The position numbers were made by a program, and so were the translations under genes. DNA of 64,000 bases from an uncultured Roseovarius sp. (GTDB lineage Bacteria; Pseudomonadota; Alphaproteobacteria; Rhodobacterales; Rhodobacteraceae). A model generated the notes under the pieces. It was not told the origin of the DNA. It did not search any database and saw nothing but the letters and a program-made list of their open reading frames with translations. Below are positions 55,632 to 64,000 of this stretch, piece by piece; position 1 is the stretch's first letter; every line of letters begins with the position of its first letter. The stretch is from NCBI GenBank assembly GCA_951812895.1, contig OX638333.1:1478366-1542365 (forward strand), given 5' to 3'.

Positions 55632-57065
55632 CTACTCCCTTGCGACCGCAGCTGACCGGTTCAGATAGTCCAGAATTGCCGCCGCAGAATCCCGACCGTC
55701 CCGGATCGCCCAAACCACCAAAGACGCCCCTCTCACGATGTCCCCAACTGCGAAAACGCCTTCCATCGCGGTCTGTCCTGTGGTGTATTCGGCCTTGACG
55801 GTACCCCAGTTTGTAACCTCTAATTCCTTTTGATTCCAAAGTGTTGGCAGGTCTTCGGGTTCAAACCCCAGCGCCTTGATTACCAGATCTGCAGGCTCGT
55901 CATACTCTGCACCTTCAATTTCTTCCGGGCTCTGGCGACCACTTGCATCCGGCGCACCCAGGCGCATTTGCTGCACCTTCACCGCACTTACCGGATCACC
56001 AATGAACCCTTTTGGCGTGCTAAGCCATTCAAAAATAACACCTTCTTCTTCAGCGTTCTGAACTTCCCGCTGACTTCCCGGCATATTTTCCCGATCTCTC
56101 CGGTACAAGCATTTTACCGAAGTTGCCCCCTGCCGAACTGCCGTACGAACACAATCCATAGCGGTGTCACCGCCACCAACTACCAGAACTCGTTTGTTTT
56201 CAGCGTTCAGCGTCCCGTCATCAAAACCCGGCACCTCATCCCCAAAACTCTTTCGATTGCTGGCAGTCAGATAATCAATCGCCCTGACAATCCCATCTGC
56301 CCCGGCACCCGGACCTTGCAGATCGCGGGATTTGTAAACTCCCGTAGCAACCAGTAACGCCTTGTGTTTACTGCGAATTTCATCAAACTCGATGTCCACA
56401 CCAACGTTGCAATTCATCACAAATTCAACGCCGCTCTGCTCCAGCTGATCAACCCGGCGCAGCACCACATCCTTTTCCAGTTTAAAGCCTGGAATACCGT
56501 AGGTCAGCAAACCACCTGCCCGATCATACCGGTCGTAAACCGTCACCTGAACACCGGCCCGCCGCAACGCATCCGCCGCCGCCAAACCACCGGGTCCGGC
56601 ACCGATTATACCAACAGATTCAATGCGTTCCTGCGATGGGCGGATCACTTCAACCCAGCCATTTTCCCAAGCGGTATCAGTGATGTATTTCTCAACGGAC
56701 CCAATTGTGACCGTACCGTGCCCTGATGTTTCAATCACACAATTGCCTTCGCACAACCGGTCCTGCGGGCAGATACGTCCACAGATTTCTGGCATTGTGT
56801 TGGTTAACTGGCTGATTTCATATGCTTCTTTTAGCCGCCCTTCGGCGGTTAACCGCAACCAGTCGGGGATGTTATTGTGCAACGGACAATGACTTTGGCA
56901 ATACGGAACACCACACTGGCTACACCGGCTCGCCTGCTCTTTCGCCTTGGCATTTGCGTATTCCGCATAAATCTCATGAAAGTCTTGATTCCGCTCTCCC
57001 GCCGCCCGCTTCTCAGGCATGTCGCGCTCAACATTCACAAATTTCAGCATCGGTTGCTTAGCCAC
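55632..57065 (-). CDS. gltD: Glutamate synthase (NADPH) small subunit
   Basis: This 477-aa protein starts at a GTG with GGGGAAAG ahead. N-terminal 4Fe-4S cysteine motifs (ASRCSQCGVPYCQSHCPLHNNIPDWL in part, CGRICPQDRLCEGNC) are followed by the FAD motif GIIGAGPGGLAAADALRRAG and the NADPH motif VLVVGGGDTAMDCVRTAVRQG. It passes electrons from NADPH to GltB. The 139-base gap after it and the two intervening genes are unusual for gltBD. The region 57066-57285 upstream is AT-rich and is the divergent promoter region with uppP. Confidence 0.94.
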   Translation of the reverse strand: MAKQPMLKFVNVERDMPEKRAAGERNQDFHEIYAEYANAKAKEQASRCSQCGVPYCQSHCPLHNNIPDWLRLTAEGRLKEAYEISQLTNTMPEICGRICPQDRLCEGNCVIETSGHGTVTIGSVEKYITDTAWENGWVEVIRPSQERIESVGIIGAGPGGLAAADALRRAGVQVTVYDRYDRAGGLLTYGIPGFKLEKDVVLRRVDQLEQSGVEFVMNCNVGVDIEFDEIRSKHKALLVATGVYKSRDLQGPGAGADGIVRAIDYLTASNRKSFGDEVPGFDDGTLNAENKRVLVVGGGDTAMDCVRTAVRQGATSVKCLYRRDRENMPGSQREVQNAEEEGVIFEWLSTPKGFIGDPVSAVKVQQMRLGAPDASGRQSPEEIEGAEYDEPADLVIKALGFEPEDLPTLWNQKELEVTNWGTVKAEYTTGQTAMEGVFAVGDIVRGASLVVWAIRDGRDSAAAILDYLNRSAAVARE

Positions 57066-57285
57066 AGCACTTTCCCCGGTGTTATGCAGTACTGAGCCTG
57101 TTTATTCGAACGATGAGGGAAAATAAAGTCAAAACATATTACCTATTATTAGGGATTTGTTAACGCTTCGCCCTCTGCATTAGGAATTTCTTTAATATTT
57201 AAATCCGATTCGGAACTATTTATCGACTTTCTTTTAAATCTCAATGGTTTATAGGTGGGCCACCAAAACACCCAAGGGCGGGCAA

Positions 57286-58089
57286 ATGCCACTTTTCCAT
57301 CTCATTCTTGTTGCTCTGATTCAGGGGATCACAGAATTTTTGCCAGTCTCATCATCCGGACATCTGATTCTATTGCCCAAACTTACCGGGCTGGATGATC
57401 AGGGTCAGGCGATTGACGTGGCGGTCCATGTCGGAACGCTTTTCGCCGTCATGTGGTATTTTCGAGCCGATGTCTGCAGCGTTGTTGCCGGCCTTCCCCG
57501 TCTTATGAAAGGTCGCATTGACACTCACGGGTCCAAACTGGCCTTCATGCTTCTCATCGCTTCCGTCCCGGTTGTCGCTTTCGGTCTCATCCTGAAACTA
57601 ACAGAACTAGATCAGGCAATGCGCTCTGTAGAAGTGATCGGTTGGGCAATGCTGATCTTTGGCGTTCTGCTTTACTGGGCTGACCAATCGGGCCCCGAAG
57701 AATACCAGACAAAAGACTGGTCAGTTCAGGATGCTATGATTATCGGCATCTGGCAGGCCATCGCATTGATACCCGGAACGTCGCGGTCTGGCATCACCAT
57801 CACCGGCGCCCGCCTGCTTGGTTACAAACGTCGTGATGCGGCACATCTGGCAATGCTGATGTCCATCCCAACAATCATCGCCAGCGGCACCCTTCTTGCC
57901 GGTGAAACGGCTATGAATGCTGATATGTCTCTCTTGCGCGACGGTGCAATAGCAGCGGCGTTTGCATTTATTGCGGCGCTGCTGGCGCTTACCCTCATGA
58001 TGCGCCTTCTGCGCAGCGTAAGCTACACGCCATACGTGATTTACCGCGTCTTGCTTGGAATAGTATTGCTGGTAGTCGCTTACAGTTAG
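57286..58089 (+). CDS. uppP: Undecaprenyl-diphosphatase
   Basis: This 267-aa membrane protein starts at the ATG at 57286, which has AAGGGCGG ahead and gives the family's normal N terminus. The two catalytic motifs are present: QGITEFLPVSSSGHLIL near residue 12 and PGTSRSGITITGARLLG near 165. It recycles undecaprenyl pyrophosphate for wall and surface polymers, and confers bacitracin tolerance. Its stop overlaps by four bases that of the convergent reductase gene. Confidence 0.93.
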   Translation: MPLFHLILVALIQGITEFLPVSSSGHLILLPKLTGLDDQGQAIDVAVHVGTLFAVMWYFRADVCSVVAGLPRLMKGRIDTHGSKLAFMLLIASVPVVAFGLILKLTELDQAMRSVEVIGWAMLIFGVLLYWADQSGPEEYQTKDWSVQDAMIIGIWQAIALIPGTSRSGITITGARLLGYKRRDAAHLAMLMSIPTIIASGTLLAGETAMNADMSLLRDGAIAAAFAFIAALLALTLMMRLLRSVSYTPYVIYRVLLGIVLLVVAYS

Positions 58090-59069
58090 TTCGAGCGCAG
58101 ATTCTCAGCCGACTCCTTAAGCGCTTCATACTGCCCCGCAGGACGGAAGCGCCACAAATAATCCGGCAAAACCGCACCAGCAGCCACAGGACGAATACCC
58201 AAATCCGCTAATGACTTAGCATCTTCGGATACAACATTATCTGACCGTAGGCTTTTCACCTGATCGCGCGTGATCTGTGCGGGCACAATCCCCAGTGACA
58301 GCGTTTGAACAAGTTCCATCACGCCAGCCATTATTCCAGCAATCCAGAATGGAATGTTCACAATCAACCGGCGCCGGCGTACCACGCCCAACATCTGCTG
58401 CATCAACTCGCGGAACGTGCTTATCTCTGGCCCGCCCAACTCGTAAACTCCGGCTTCAGCGTGGCCTTTTGCACCCATAACGGCCGCCTCGGCGACATTG
58501 TCCACATAAACTACCTGAAACTGAGTATCCGCCCCGACAACCGGAAGAACCGGCCCCATTCGGGTCATAGATGCAAACCGGTTAAAAAATCCGTCTTCTG
58601 GCCCAAACATAACCGACGGACGCAAGATAACCGCCGAAGGGAAGTGTTCTAGCACGGCTTGCTCCCCCAGTCCTTTGGTCCGGGCATAATCGCTTTCGGC
58701 GTCCACATCTGCACCAATTGCCGATACATGAACCATTTGATCCACATTCTCTTGCGTCGCAATCCGAGCAATACGCTCTGCGCCAAGATGCTGAACAGCA
58801 TCAAAATTATTCCGGCCTGACCGTTCAAAAGTACCGACACAGTTAACCACGGCGTCAGACCCCTGCATCGCCGAACGCACACTGTCATCATCGCGGATAT
58901 TGCAAAGAACCGGCTCTACCTGTCCTACAACACCATAAGGTTTTACATGCATGGCCTCGTTCGGGCGCCGCACAGCAACTCGAACGCGCCAGCCAGCTTT
59001 AGCCAGTCGCCGGGCGATATACCGCCCCAAAAACCCTGATCCGCCGTAGATGGTGACAAGTTTCGACAT
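58086..59069 (-). CDS. NDUFA9-like NAD(P)-binding epimerase/reductase
   Basis: This 327-aa atypical short-chain dehydrogenase has TIYGGSGFLGRYIARRLAKAGWRVRVAVRRPNEA at its N terminus, VVNCVGTFERSG, HVSAIGADVDAESDYARTKGLGEQAV (with a YxxxK-like SDYARTK) and a C-terminal helical part. It matches the complex I NDUFA9 subunit family common in alphaproteobacteria. GGAG lies before the ATG at 59069. It may accompany complex I or act on quinone/sugar substrates. Confidence 0.85.
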   Translation of the reverse strand: MSKLVTIYGGSGFLGRYIARRLAKAGWRVRVAVRRPNEAMHVKPYGVVGQVEPVLCNIRDDDSVRSAMQGSDAVVNCVGTFERSGRNNFDAVQHLGAERIARIATQENVDQMVHVSAIGADVDAESDYARTKGLGEQAVLEHFPSAVILRPSVMFGPEDGFFNRFASMTRMGPVLPVVGADTQFQVVYVDNVAEAAVMGAKGHAEAGVYELGGPEISTFRELMQQMLGVVRRRRLIVNIPFWIAGIMAGVMELVQTLSLGIVPAQITRDQVKSLRSDNVVSEDAKSLADLGIRPVAAGAVLPDYLWRFRPAGQYEALKESAENLRSN

Positions 59070-59219
59070 TTTCAGGTCTCCGAGTTCCTGCATTTCCTCT
59101 ATCTTCCTACTCTGCCAGACAGCTTAGAACAAGATGGTAAGCAGAGCGGGGTAGCTTAAGAAACCTAGCCAACTAAAGAGAGTGGTTCGGGCGAAATTGA
59201 TCACAATACGAAATGCGCT

Positions 59220-60221
59220 TTACGGGAAAATTTCGCCGTGAATCAGATTTTCCCTCAAAAGCCTTTGCTCAAGAGTTCCACGCGGCGCACTAATTTCTTC
59301 CAGATACATTCGTTGAGCTGAAGTTTCCGCACGTGTCGCTGCGATCGCCTCTTCAGCCGTGACCGCGACGAACCGCACGGATTGACCTGCACGCGTCTGC
59401 ACCAGCCTGTCAATGTCACAGGAGATGATCGTCGCAATTTTCGGGTAACCCCCTGTCGTTTGATGATCGGCAAGCAAAACTGTAGGAACCCCATCGCCCG
59501 ACACCTGAACAGACCCGCGAACAATTGGTTCTGAGGGAATCGATAACGCCCCATCTAGGGCAAGCTTTGGTCCGATCAATCGCATACCCATACGGTCATA
59601 GGAGTCTGACACCTTGAATGTTTCTGAAGTGAAAAGCTCTGGGATACCTGCCTCAAACCGCTCATCCTGTGGGCCAACAACCACACGAAATGGATCATTC
59701 AAGCGTTGGCTGTATCGCGCAATTTCCCCTTCTCGATCAGGGCAAATTCGGGCTTCCCGTACTGTTAACACTTGACCTGATCGAACAGCCCCTCCGCCAA
59801 AACCCGAGCTCGCATGGGTTGCGCTACTTTCCAACCAGGTCTCGGCACCGAGAACGCCTGCAAATGCGAGATAGGCCCAGCTTCCACCTGTGCCGGGGCG
59901 GATAGATAGTTTTCTACCTTGGCTCAATGTTAAAACTGACCACGAGGTTCCTTTCTTCCCGTCAAGTTCAACGGAGAACTCACCGCCTGTGATGGCGAGG
60001 GTAACCTCGCCCTCACTGCATTCAAATTGGATTCCGCCTAATGAAATTTCCAGACAAGTTTGGCCTTGGGGGTTATCCAATGCAGCATGTGCGGCGGCAA
60101 AGGACAGCCTGTCCATGGGTCCCGAGGCCGACACGCCATAGCGCATATGGCCTGGGCGACCTTCATCCTGGAAAGTCACAAAAGGGCCAGCAAAGCTGAC
60201 GCGTAACTTTACATCAACCAT
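59220..60221 (-). CDS. pxpC: 5-oxoprolinase subunit PxpC (biotin-dependent carboxyltransferase-like)
   Basis: This 333-aa KipA/AHS2 protein has PFVTFQDEGRPGHMRYGVSASGPMD at its N terminus and GYPKIATIISCDIDRLVQTRAGQSVRF near the end, both family hallmarks. It overlaps pxpB by eight bases. With PxpA and PxpB it opens 5-oxoproline to glutamate with ATP. Confidence 0.9.
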   Translation of the reverse strand: MVDVKLRVSFAGPFVTFQDEGRPGHMRYGVSASGPMDRLSFAAAHAALDNPQGQTCLEISLGGIQFECSEGEVTLAITGGEFSVELDGKKGTSWSVLTLSQGRKLSIRPGTGGSWAYLAFAGVLGAETWLESSATHASSGFGGGAVRSGQVLTVREARICPDREGEIARYSQRLNDPFRVVVGPQDERFEAGIPELFTSETFKVSDSYDRMGMRLIGPKLALDGALSIPSEPIVRGSVQVSGDGVPTVLLADHQTTGGYPKIATIISCDIDRLVQTRAGQSVRFVAVTAEEAIAATRAETSAQRMYLEEISAPRGTLEQRLLRENLIHGEIFP

Positions 60222-60906
60222 GGGCGTTCTCTTTTTTTAGTTGATCAAATCGCTGCAAATCAATGCGTTCAAACTTTACCTGATCGCCAACATCAAACAG
60301 AAAAGGCCGATCTGCATCGCCAGTCAGATTTTGAACCGCAGAGCGCCCAATGATCGACCATCCCGTTGGCATGACCAAAGTTGTAATCAGACACTGCGGG
60401 CCAGCTATGATAACGCTGCATTCCGGGACATCCCGAACCGGTGCTGGTTTGCGTGGCACCTGAATCGGCTGTGGGACACCAGCGAGATATGCAAAACCCG
60501 GCGCAAATCCATACATCAGGACCCGGTAATCCCCTCCAAAATGGGCATTTATCACAGCATCTTCTGACATTCCTGCCTGCTGTGCGACTGCCGGCAAATC
60601 AGGACAAAACGGAGCTTCGTAGCATATTGGAATCCGATGGAGGACACTCTGCTGGGTGACAGGTTTCAGATCCTGCAGTTTGTCTCTTATGTCAGTCTCA
60701 ATGGCTTTGTGATCAGTCACCAGAGGGTCAAAATCCACCAACAAGTTCACAAGCGCCGGAACGGTTTCACTCAGGCCATATGGTGGTGCGTCTGCAATCA
60801 CTTTGTCCAACGCCATGACCGACTGATGGGCGTCATCGCTTAGCTCATCCGCAAAGCTCACCAGCAACGCGTGATCTGCTATGGCTGTGAATTTTGCGCT
60901 GATCAT
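60214..60906 (-). CDS. pxpB: 5-oxoprolinase subunit PxpB (KipI/AHS1 family)
   Basis: This 230-aa protein has the AHS1 signatures ADHALLVSFADE, HRIPICYEAPFCPDLPAVAQQAGM and VLMYGFAPGFAYLAGVP with VPRKPAPVRDVPECSVIIAG. It lies between pxpA and pxpC and forms the cytoplasmic 5-oxoprolinase complex with them. Confidence 0.9.
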   Translation of the reverse strand: MISAKFTAIADHALLVSFADELSDDAHQSVMALDKVIADAPPYGLSETVPALVNLLVDFDPLVTDHKAIETDIRDKLQDLKPVTQQSVLHRIPICYEAPFCPDLPAVAQQAGMSEDAVINAHFGGDYRVLMYGFAPGFAYLAGVPQPIQVPRKPAPVRDVPECSVIIAGPQCLITTLVMPTGWSIIGRSAVQNLTGDADRPFLFDVGDQVKFERIDLQRFDQLKKENAHG

Positions 60907-60915
60907 AACTTGCCC

Positions 60916-61671
60916 TTAGCAAAACTGTTTGAGCTCAACACCGTGTGCCAACAGACGTTTACGGATCTCTATTGTCATGTTAACCGCCCCGGCGCTGTCG
61001 CCGTGCACACAGATGGATTGCGCTTTAAGCGGTATCGGCGCTCCGCCGACAACCGGCATAAGCCCGGTTTCAAGAAACGAAATCAACCGATCTGCCGCCT
61101 CAACAGCATCGTGAATCATTGCGCCCGCTTGCCCACGAGGGACGAGCTGACCAGACGACAGATACCCGCGGTCGGCGAAAATTTCGGAATAGACGGTGAC
61201 GCCCGCATCACGGGCGGCTTGTTCGCTTTCGGTTCCGGAAATCGCGAGAACTGCCAAATCAGGACTAATCCTTTGGACGGTCTGCGTGATCGCATCTGCA
61301 ACTGCACGGTCGCTTGCGGCCAGATTGCCAAGTGCACCATGCGGTTTCACGTACTTCACTGTGACACCAGCCAGAGATGCAATTCCCATCAACGCCCCAA
61401 TTTGCGTCGCGCACATGCGCCCGATTTCATCTGGCGTCATCGGGATTACACGCCGCCCGAAACCTTCGCGGTCTGCAAAACCGGGATGCGCGCCAACGCA
61501 AACATTGTTTTCATTGACCAATTTAAGCGTTCGAAACATCGTCTCTGGATCACTGGCATGACCACCACAGGCGACATTGGCTGAAGTAATCAGGCGCATC
61601 ATTTCTGCATCGTTACCCATGGACCAAGGGCCAAACCCTTCTCCGAGATCAGAATTCAAGTCGATACGCAT
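60916..61671 (-). CDS. pxpA: 5-oxoprolinase subunit PxpA (LamB/YcsF family)
   Basis: This 251-aa protein starts at the ATG at 61671 with GGGGA ahead. Seen: RIDLNSDLGEGFGPWSMGND, SANVACGGHASDPETM, GAHPGFADREGFGRR, YVKPHGALGNLAA and SICVHGDSAGAVNM, the full set of YcsF/PxpA motifs. First gene of pxpABC. The operon is divergent from the second mttB gene, with 209 bases between. Confidence 0.92.
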   Translation of the reverse strand: MRIDLNSDLGEGFGPWSMGNDAEMMRLITSANVACGGHASDPETMFRTLKLVNENNVCVGAHPGFADREGFGRRVIPMTPDEIGRMCATQIGALMGIASLAGVTVKYVKPHGALGNLAASDRAVADAITQTVQRISPDLAVLAISGTESEQAARDAGVTVYSEIFADRGYLSSGQLVPRGQAGAMIHDAVEAADRLISFLETGLMPVVGGAPIPLKAQSICVHGDSAGAVNMTIEIRKRLLAHGVELKQFC

Positions 61672-61880
61672 ATTCGCATCCCCAATTCCAAAACTGCTGG
61701 TCGATAAAATCTCCTCGGTACCAAACCGAGAAGTCCGCTCTGCCATTGATACAGATTGTATTGCCGCTGACGAGGGAGAATTTACCCTTTGATTGAGGGG
61801 GATTCATTACAGATGCCGCGTATTTGAATTTGCCACTGCTAATTTTTTGGTTTTAGTGGTTCCATAAGATTGGACGCTGC

Positions 61881-63386
61881 ATGGTACGACGCGCAAGACG
61901 ACTGCAATCAAAACAGGCCGATCAAGGCACCGAAGCCGCATCTCCGGTTCATGTCGGGGGATGCCTGGCACCATTGTCCTCCTCAGAACTTTCAAAGATT
62001 GTCGATCATGCATTTGATATCTTGTCAAACGTTGGCATGTCAGGATTGCCAGCCGCCGCGCTTGAACGTGCGTTAGAGCGGGGGGCAGAGCTTCGCAAAG
62101 ACGGGCGACTTTGTTTTAGCAAGGATATGATCCGCGACGCATGCGCACGTGCGCCATCCACTGTCACGCTTCCGGGTTTTACATCCAACCGTGGCCTTAA
62201 AATAGGTGGCGCAGGTGTTCACATTGGAACGGGCGGTGCGGCGGTACAGGTTTTAGATGCCTCAACCGGGGGCTATCGCGACAGCACGCTGAATGACCTC
62301 TATGGCCTGATGCGGGTACTGGATGCATCCTCCAATATTCATTACGGAGTAAGACCTGCGATCGCGCGCGATATCACCGATCCGCTTTTGCTCGACATCA
62401 ACACCGCTTTTGCCTGCATGAAAGCCACCTCGAAACCCATCGGGGTCAGCTTTTGCGATGCTGCAAATGTAAAACCCATTATCGAGATGTTTGATATGGG
62501 GCTGGGTGGTGATCGCACATTTCGGGAAAATCCTTTTTGCATGGCTGTCATCGTACATGTTGTTCCACCGCTGGCCTACGCACCCGAAGGCATTGCCATG
62601 CTGGAAGAATCGATTGCATCGGGAATGATCCCCCAGATTTGTTCGGCTGGTCAGGCGGGCGCTACCAGCCCCGTCACCTTGGCGGGCGCTCTTGCGCAGG
62701 GTCTGGCGGAATGCCTGGCCGGATTGATGGTTGTGGATGGAATTGAGCCCGGAGCGCCATGCATCTATGCCTTTATGCCCTTTATTTCTGATCTGCGCAC
62801 AGGCGCAATGAGCGGTGGTGGAGGTGAGGCCGCTATAGCCAGTGCCGCAGCCGCACAGCTGCTCTCCCATATGGGCCTGCCCTCTACGGTATCGGCAGGG
62901 ATGACAGATTCAAAACTCGTGGATGCGCAGGCCGGATACGAGAAAGGTTATACAGTTGCTCTTGCCGCCCATGCGGGTGCTGACATGATCAATTTGTCGG
63001 TTGGCATGCTAGGGTCAATCATGGTGGCCAGCCCCGAAGCGATGGTGATTGATGATGACATGTGCGGCGCCATCATACGCTCGGTCCAGGGGATAGAAGT
63101 TTCGGATGAAACACTGAACTTGGATGCGGTCGAACGTGTGGTCACCCAGGATGGACATTATCTTGGCGAAGCCGAGACACTCCGGCGCATGAAAACAGAA
63201 TATGTTTACCCGGCTCTGGCCGACCGTCAAAGTGTGGATGACTGGCTTGGCTCTGGCGGTTTTTCGATCTGGGAACGTGCAAAAACCCGGGTCACTGAAA
63301 TTCTCAGCAGCCCCGGCCCCACCCATCTGGATACCGAAGCCGAGGCCAAAATCAGAGCTAGCTTTTCCATTCAACTTGAACCCTGA
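61881..63386 (+). CDS. Trimethylamine methyltransferase (MttB)-family protein, copy 2
   Basis: This 501-aa MttB-superfamily protein contains ILSNVGMSGLPAAALERALERGAELRKDGRLCFSKDMIRDACARAP in pieces, IGTGGAAVQVLDASTGGYRDST, VNTAF-type DINTAFACMKATSKPIGVSFCDA, SAGQAGATSPVTLAGALAQGLAECLAGL and GYEKGYTVALAAHAGADMINLSVGML. It is a distant paralogue of the gene at 37340. No amber codon interrupts it, so it is a non-pyrrolysine member. GGA precedes ATG. It heads a three-gene set with SRPBCC and maleate-isomerase-like genes. The methylated substrate is unknown. Confidence 0.85.
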   Translation: MVRRARRLQSKQADQGTEAASPVHVGGCLAPLSSSELSKIVDHAFDILSNVGMSGLPAAALERALERGAELRKDGRLCFSKDMIRDACARAPSTVTLPGFTSNRGLKIGGAGVHIGTGGAAVQVLDASTGGYRDSTLNDLYGLMRVLDASSNIHYGVRPAIARDITDPLLLDINTAFACMKATSKPIGVSFCDAANVKPIIEMFDMGLGGDRTFRENPFCMAVIVHVVPPLAYAPEGIAMLEESIASGMIPQICSAGQAGATSPVTLAGALAQGLAECLAGLMVVDGIEPGAPCIYAFMPFISDLRTGAMSGGGGEAAIASAAAAQLLSHMGLPSTVSAGMTDSKLVDAQAGYEKGYTVALAAHAGADMINLSVGMLGSIMVASPEAMVIDDDMCGAIIRSVQGIEVSDETLNLDAVERVVTQDGHYLGEAETLRRMKTEYVYPALADRQSVDDWLGSGGFSIWERAKTRVTEILSSPGPTHLDTEAEAKIRASFSIQLEP

Positions 63387-63397
63387 CAGGAGGTTTC

Positions 63398-63841
63398 ATG
63401 CACGTCTTTCGCAGTATGATTATTGAAGCGCCGATTGATGCGGTCTGGGCAGCGGTTCGCAATTTCGATGGGGTTTCCAGCTGGAATCCAGCTGTCACCG
63501 CGGCAACACTGGAAACGGGGGTATCGACGGCGACAGGGACGATCCGAAGATTGGATATCGCTGATGGTACAGTGTTTCGTGAAACCCTTCTCGCCCATTC
63601 TGACAAGGAATACTTTTACACCTACGATATCCTTGAATGCCCTTTACCGGTCACCGGTTACATCTCAACCCACCGGTTCACCCCCATCACCCACACCTGC
63701 CAAACATTGGGCATATGGGAAAGTTGGTTCGACTGCACCGTGGAGGATGCAGCCGAGATGGAACAAATCGTAGGCGATGCCATCTACATCGGCGGAATGG
63801 CCGGGTTAAATTCATATCTGAAGGAGAGCGCAAATGCCTGA
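63398..63841 (+). CDS. SRPBCC-family protein
   Basis: This 147-aa START/Bet v1-like protein has an ideal AGGAGG site. Seen: HVFRSMIIEAPIDAVWAAVRNFDGVSSWNPAVTAATLE (family start in pieces), YTYDILECPLPVTGYISTHRFTPI and the C-terminal helix MEQIVGDAIYIGGMAGLNSYL. Members form a cavity for hydrophobic or aromatic ligands. Its stop overlaps the next gene by eight bases, so a joint role with mttB copy 2 is likely. The ligand is unknown. Confidence 0.83.
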   Translation: MHVFRSMIIEAPIDAVWAAVRNFDGVSSWNPAVTAATLETGVSTATGTIRRLDIADGTVFRETLLAHSDKEYFYTYDILECPLPVTGYISTHRFTPITHTCQTLGIWESWFDCTVEDAAEMEQIVGDAIYIGGMAGLNSYLKESANA

Positions 63842-64000
63842 TACCTTGGCCCCACGTGCGGTGATCGGTGTGATGACCCCCGCAATGAACACTGTTGTTC
63901 AACCGGAACTCGAAATGCTGCGGCCAGAAGGTGTAACAAACCAGATGCAGCGCTTTCGTTTAGGAGGGGATGCGATATCTGACGATCTGCCGGACGAAGC
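63834..64000 (+). CDS. Maleate isomerase/Asp-Glu racemase-like protein (N-terminal part)
   Basis: Fifty-five codons are present before the window ends. AAGGAG precedes the ATG at 63834. RAVIGVMTPAMNTVVQPELEMLRP and TNQMQRFRLGG resemble the start of maleate cis-trans isomerases and arylmalonate decarboxylases in the Asp/Glu racemase superfamily. The catalytic cysteines lie outside the window, so function cannot be confirmed. Confidence 0.65.
   Translation, partial: MPDTLAPRAVIGVMTPAMNTVVQPELEMLRPEGVTNQMQRFRLGGDAISDDLPDE

Noticed and set aside
57143-57154. CCTATTATTAGG palindrome upstream of uppP
   Set aside because: Short repeat in an AT-rich region, likely by chance; not enough to call an operator.
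60237-60247. A further TTGATCAAAT match
   Set aside because: It lies inside the pxpB coding end, not in a promoter, so it is treated as background for the GATCAAA motif.

Overview
The window looks like a chromosomal stretch of an alphaproteobacterium of the Rhodobacterales (Roseobacter group). The grounds are family content: a petP-petR-like pair next to ilvE, an MbfA ferritin/VIT1 protein behind an Irr-type box, an NDUFA9-like reductase, a MatB close to the alphaproteobacterial form, a putative phosphonate oxygenase pair like TmpA/TmpB, and many MttB-, DMGDH- and polyamine-transport-type genes. Genes are tightly packed, often with 1-8 nt overlaps. No tRNA, rRNA, CRISPR array, integrase or transposase is visible, and no stretch over 300 bases lacks a gene.

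Layout. 1-7929: end of an aromatic aminotransferase, a MarR/YceI divergent pair with a palindromic operator, a TetR regulator, mbfA, a two-component system preceded by a small membrane protein, petP-petR, ilvE and its terminator. 7945-21956: two polyamine-type ABC uptake systems around a peroxidase-like protein, a GNAT protein, a class III aminotransferase and a GntR regulator. The second system ends in a putrescine-oxidase-like flavoprotein, and its ATPase gene carries a 2-nt frameshift. 21953-24471: an EamA exporter and malonyl-CoA synthetase.

24503-38857 is a run of twelve genes on the minus strand that reads as a quaternary-amine and phosphonate catabolic island. It holds an MttB-family methyltransferase, Kbl, a PLP fold-type-II enzyme, Tdh, a DgcA/TMADH-type flavoprotein, a PEP-mutase-family protein, a secreted protein, a DMGDH-like dehydrogenase, a GlxA/GbdR-type regulator, TmpA-like and TmpB-like oxygenases and an AllA-like protein. 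The proposed flow is: trimethylammonioethylphosphonate to glycine betaine, stepwise demethylation to glycine, then exchange with threonine through Kbl/Tdh.

39977-42548 is the most unusual part: an AT-richer island with two tandem tiny proteins (57 and 58 aa), a divergent exosortase, a small membrane-anchored protein and a fatty-acid-hydroxylase-family enzyme. Each tiny protein is little more than a signal peptide plus a PxPxP / hydrophobic / basic-tail sorting signal. I propose it as a compact protein-sorting or peptide-maturation system.

42638-64000: cupin, hydantoinase-like HyuA, queG, GST, mtgA, a DUF4189-like fragment, two tandem alpha/beta-hydrolase paralogues, gltB and gltD separated by two unrelated genes, uppP, an NDUFA9-like reductase, a 5-oxoprolinase operon (pxpA-B-C), and a divergent second mttB with an SRPBCC gene and the start of a maleate-isomerase-like gene. 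A two-copy intergenic element with a conserved GGGGGC/GCCCCC hairpin and a sequence-variable second hairpin sits between co-directional genes at 37264 and 46195.

All assignments rest on reading the sequence and recalled family knowledge; no database search was possible.
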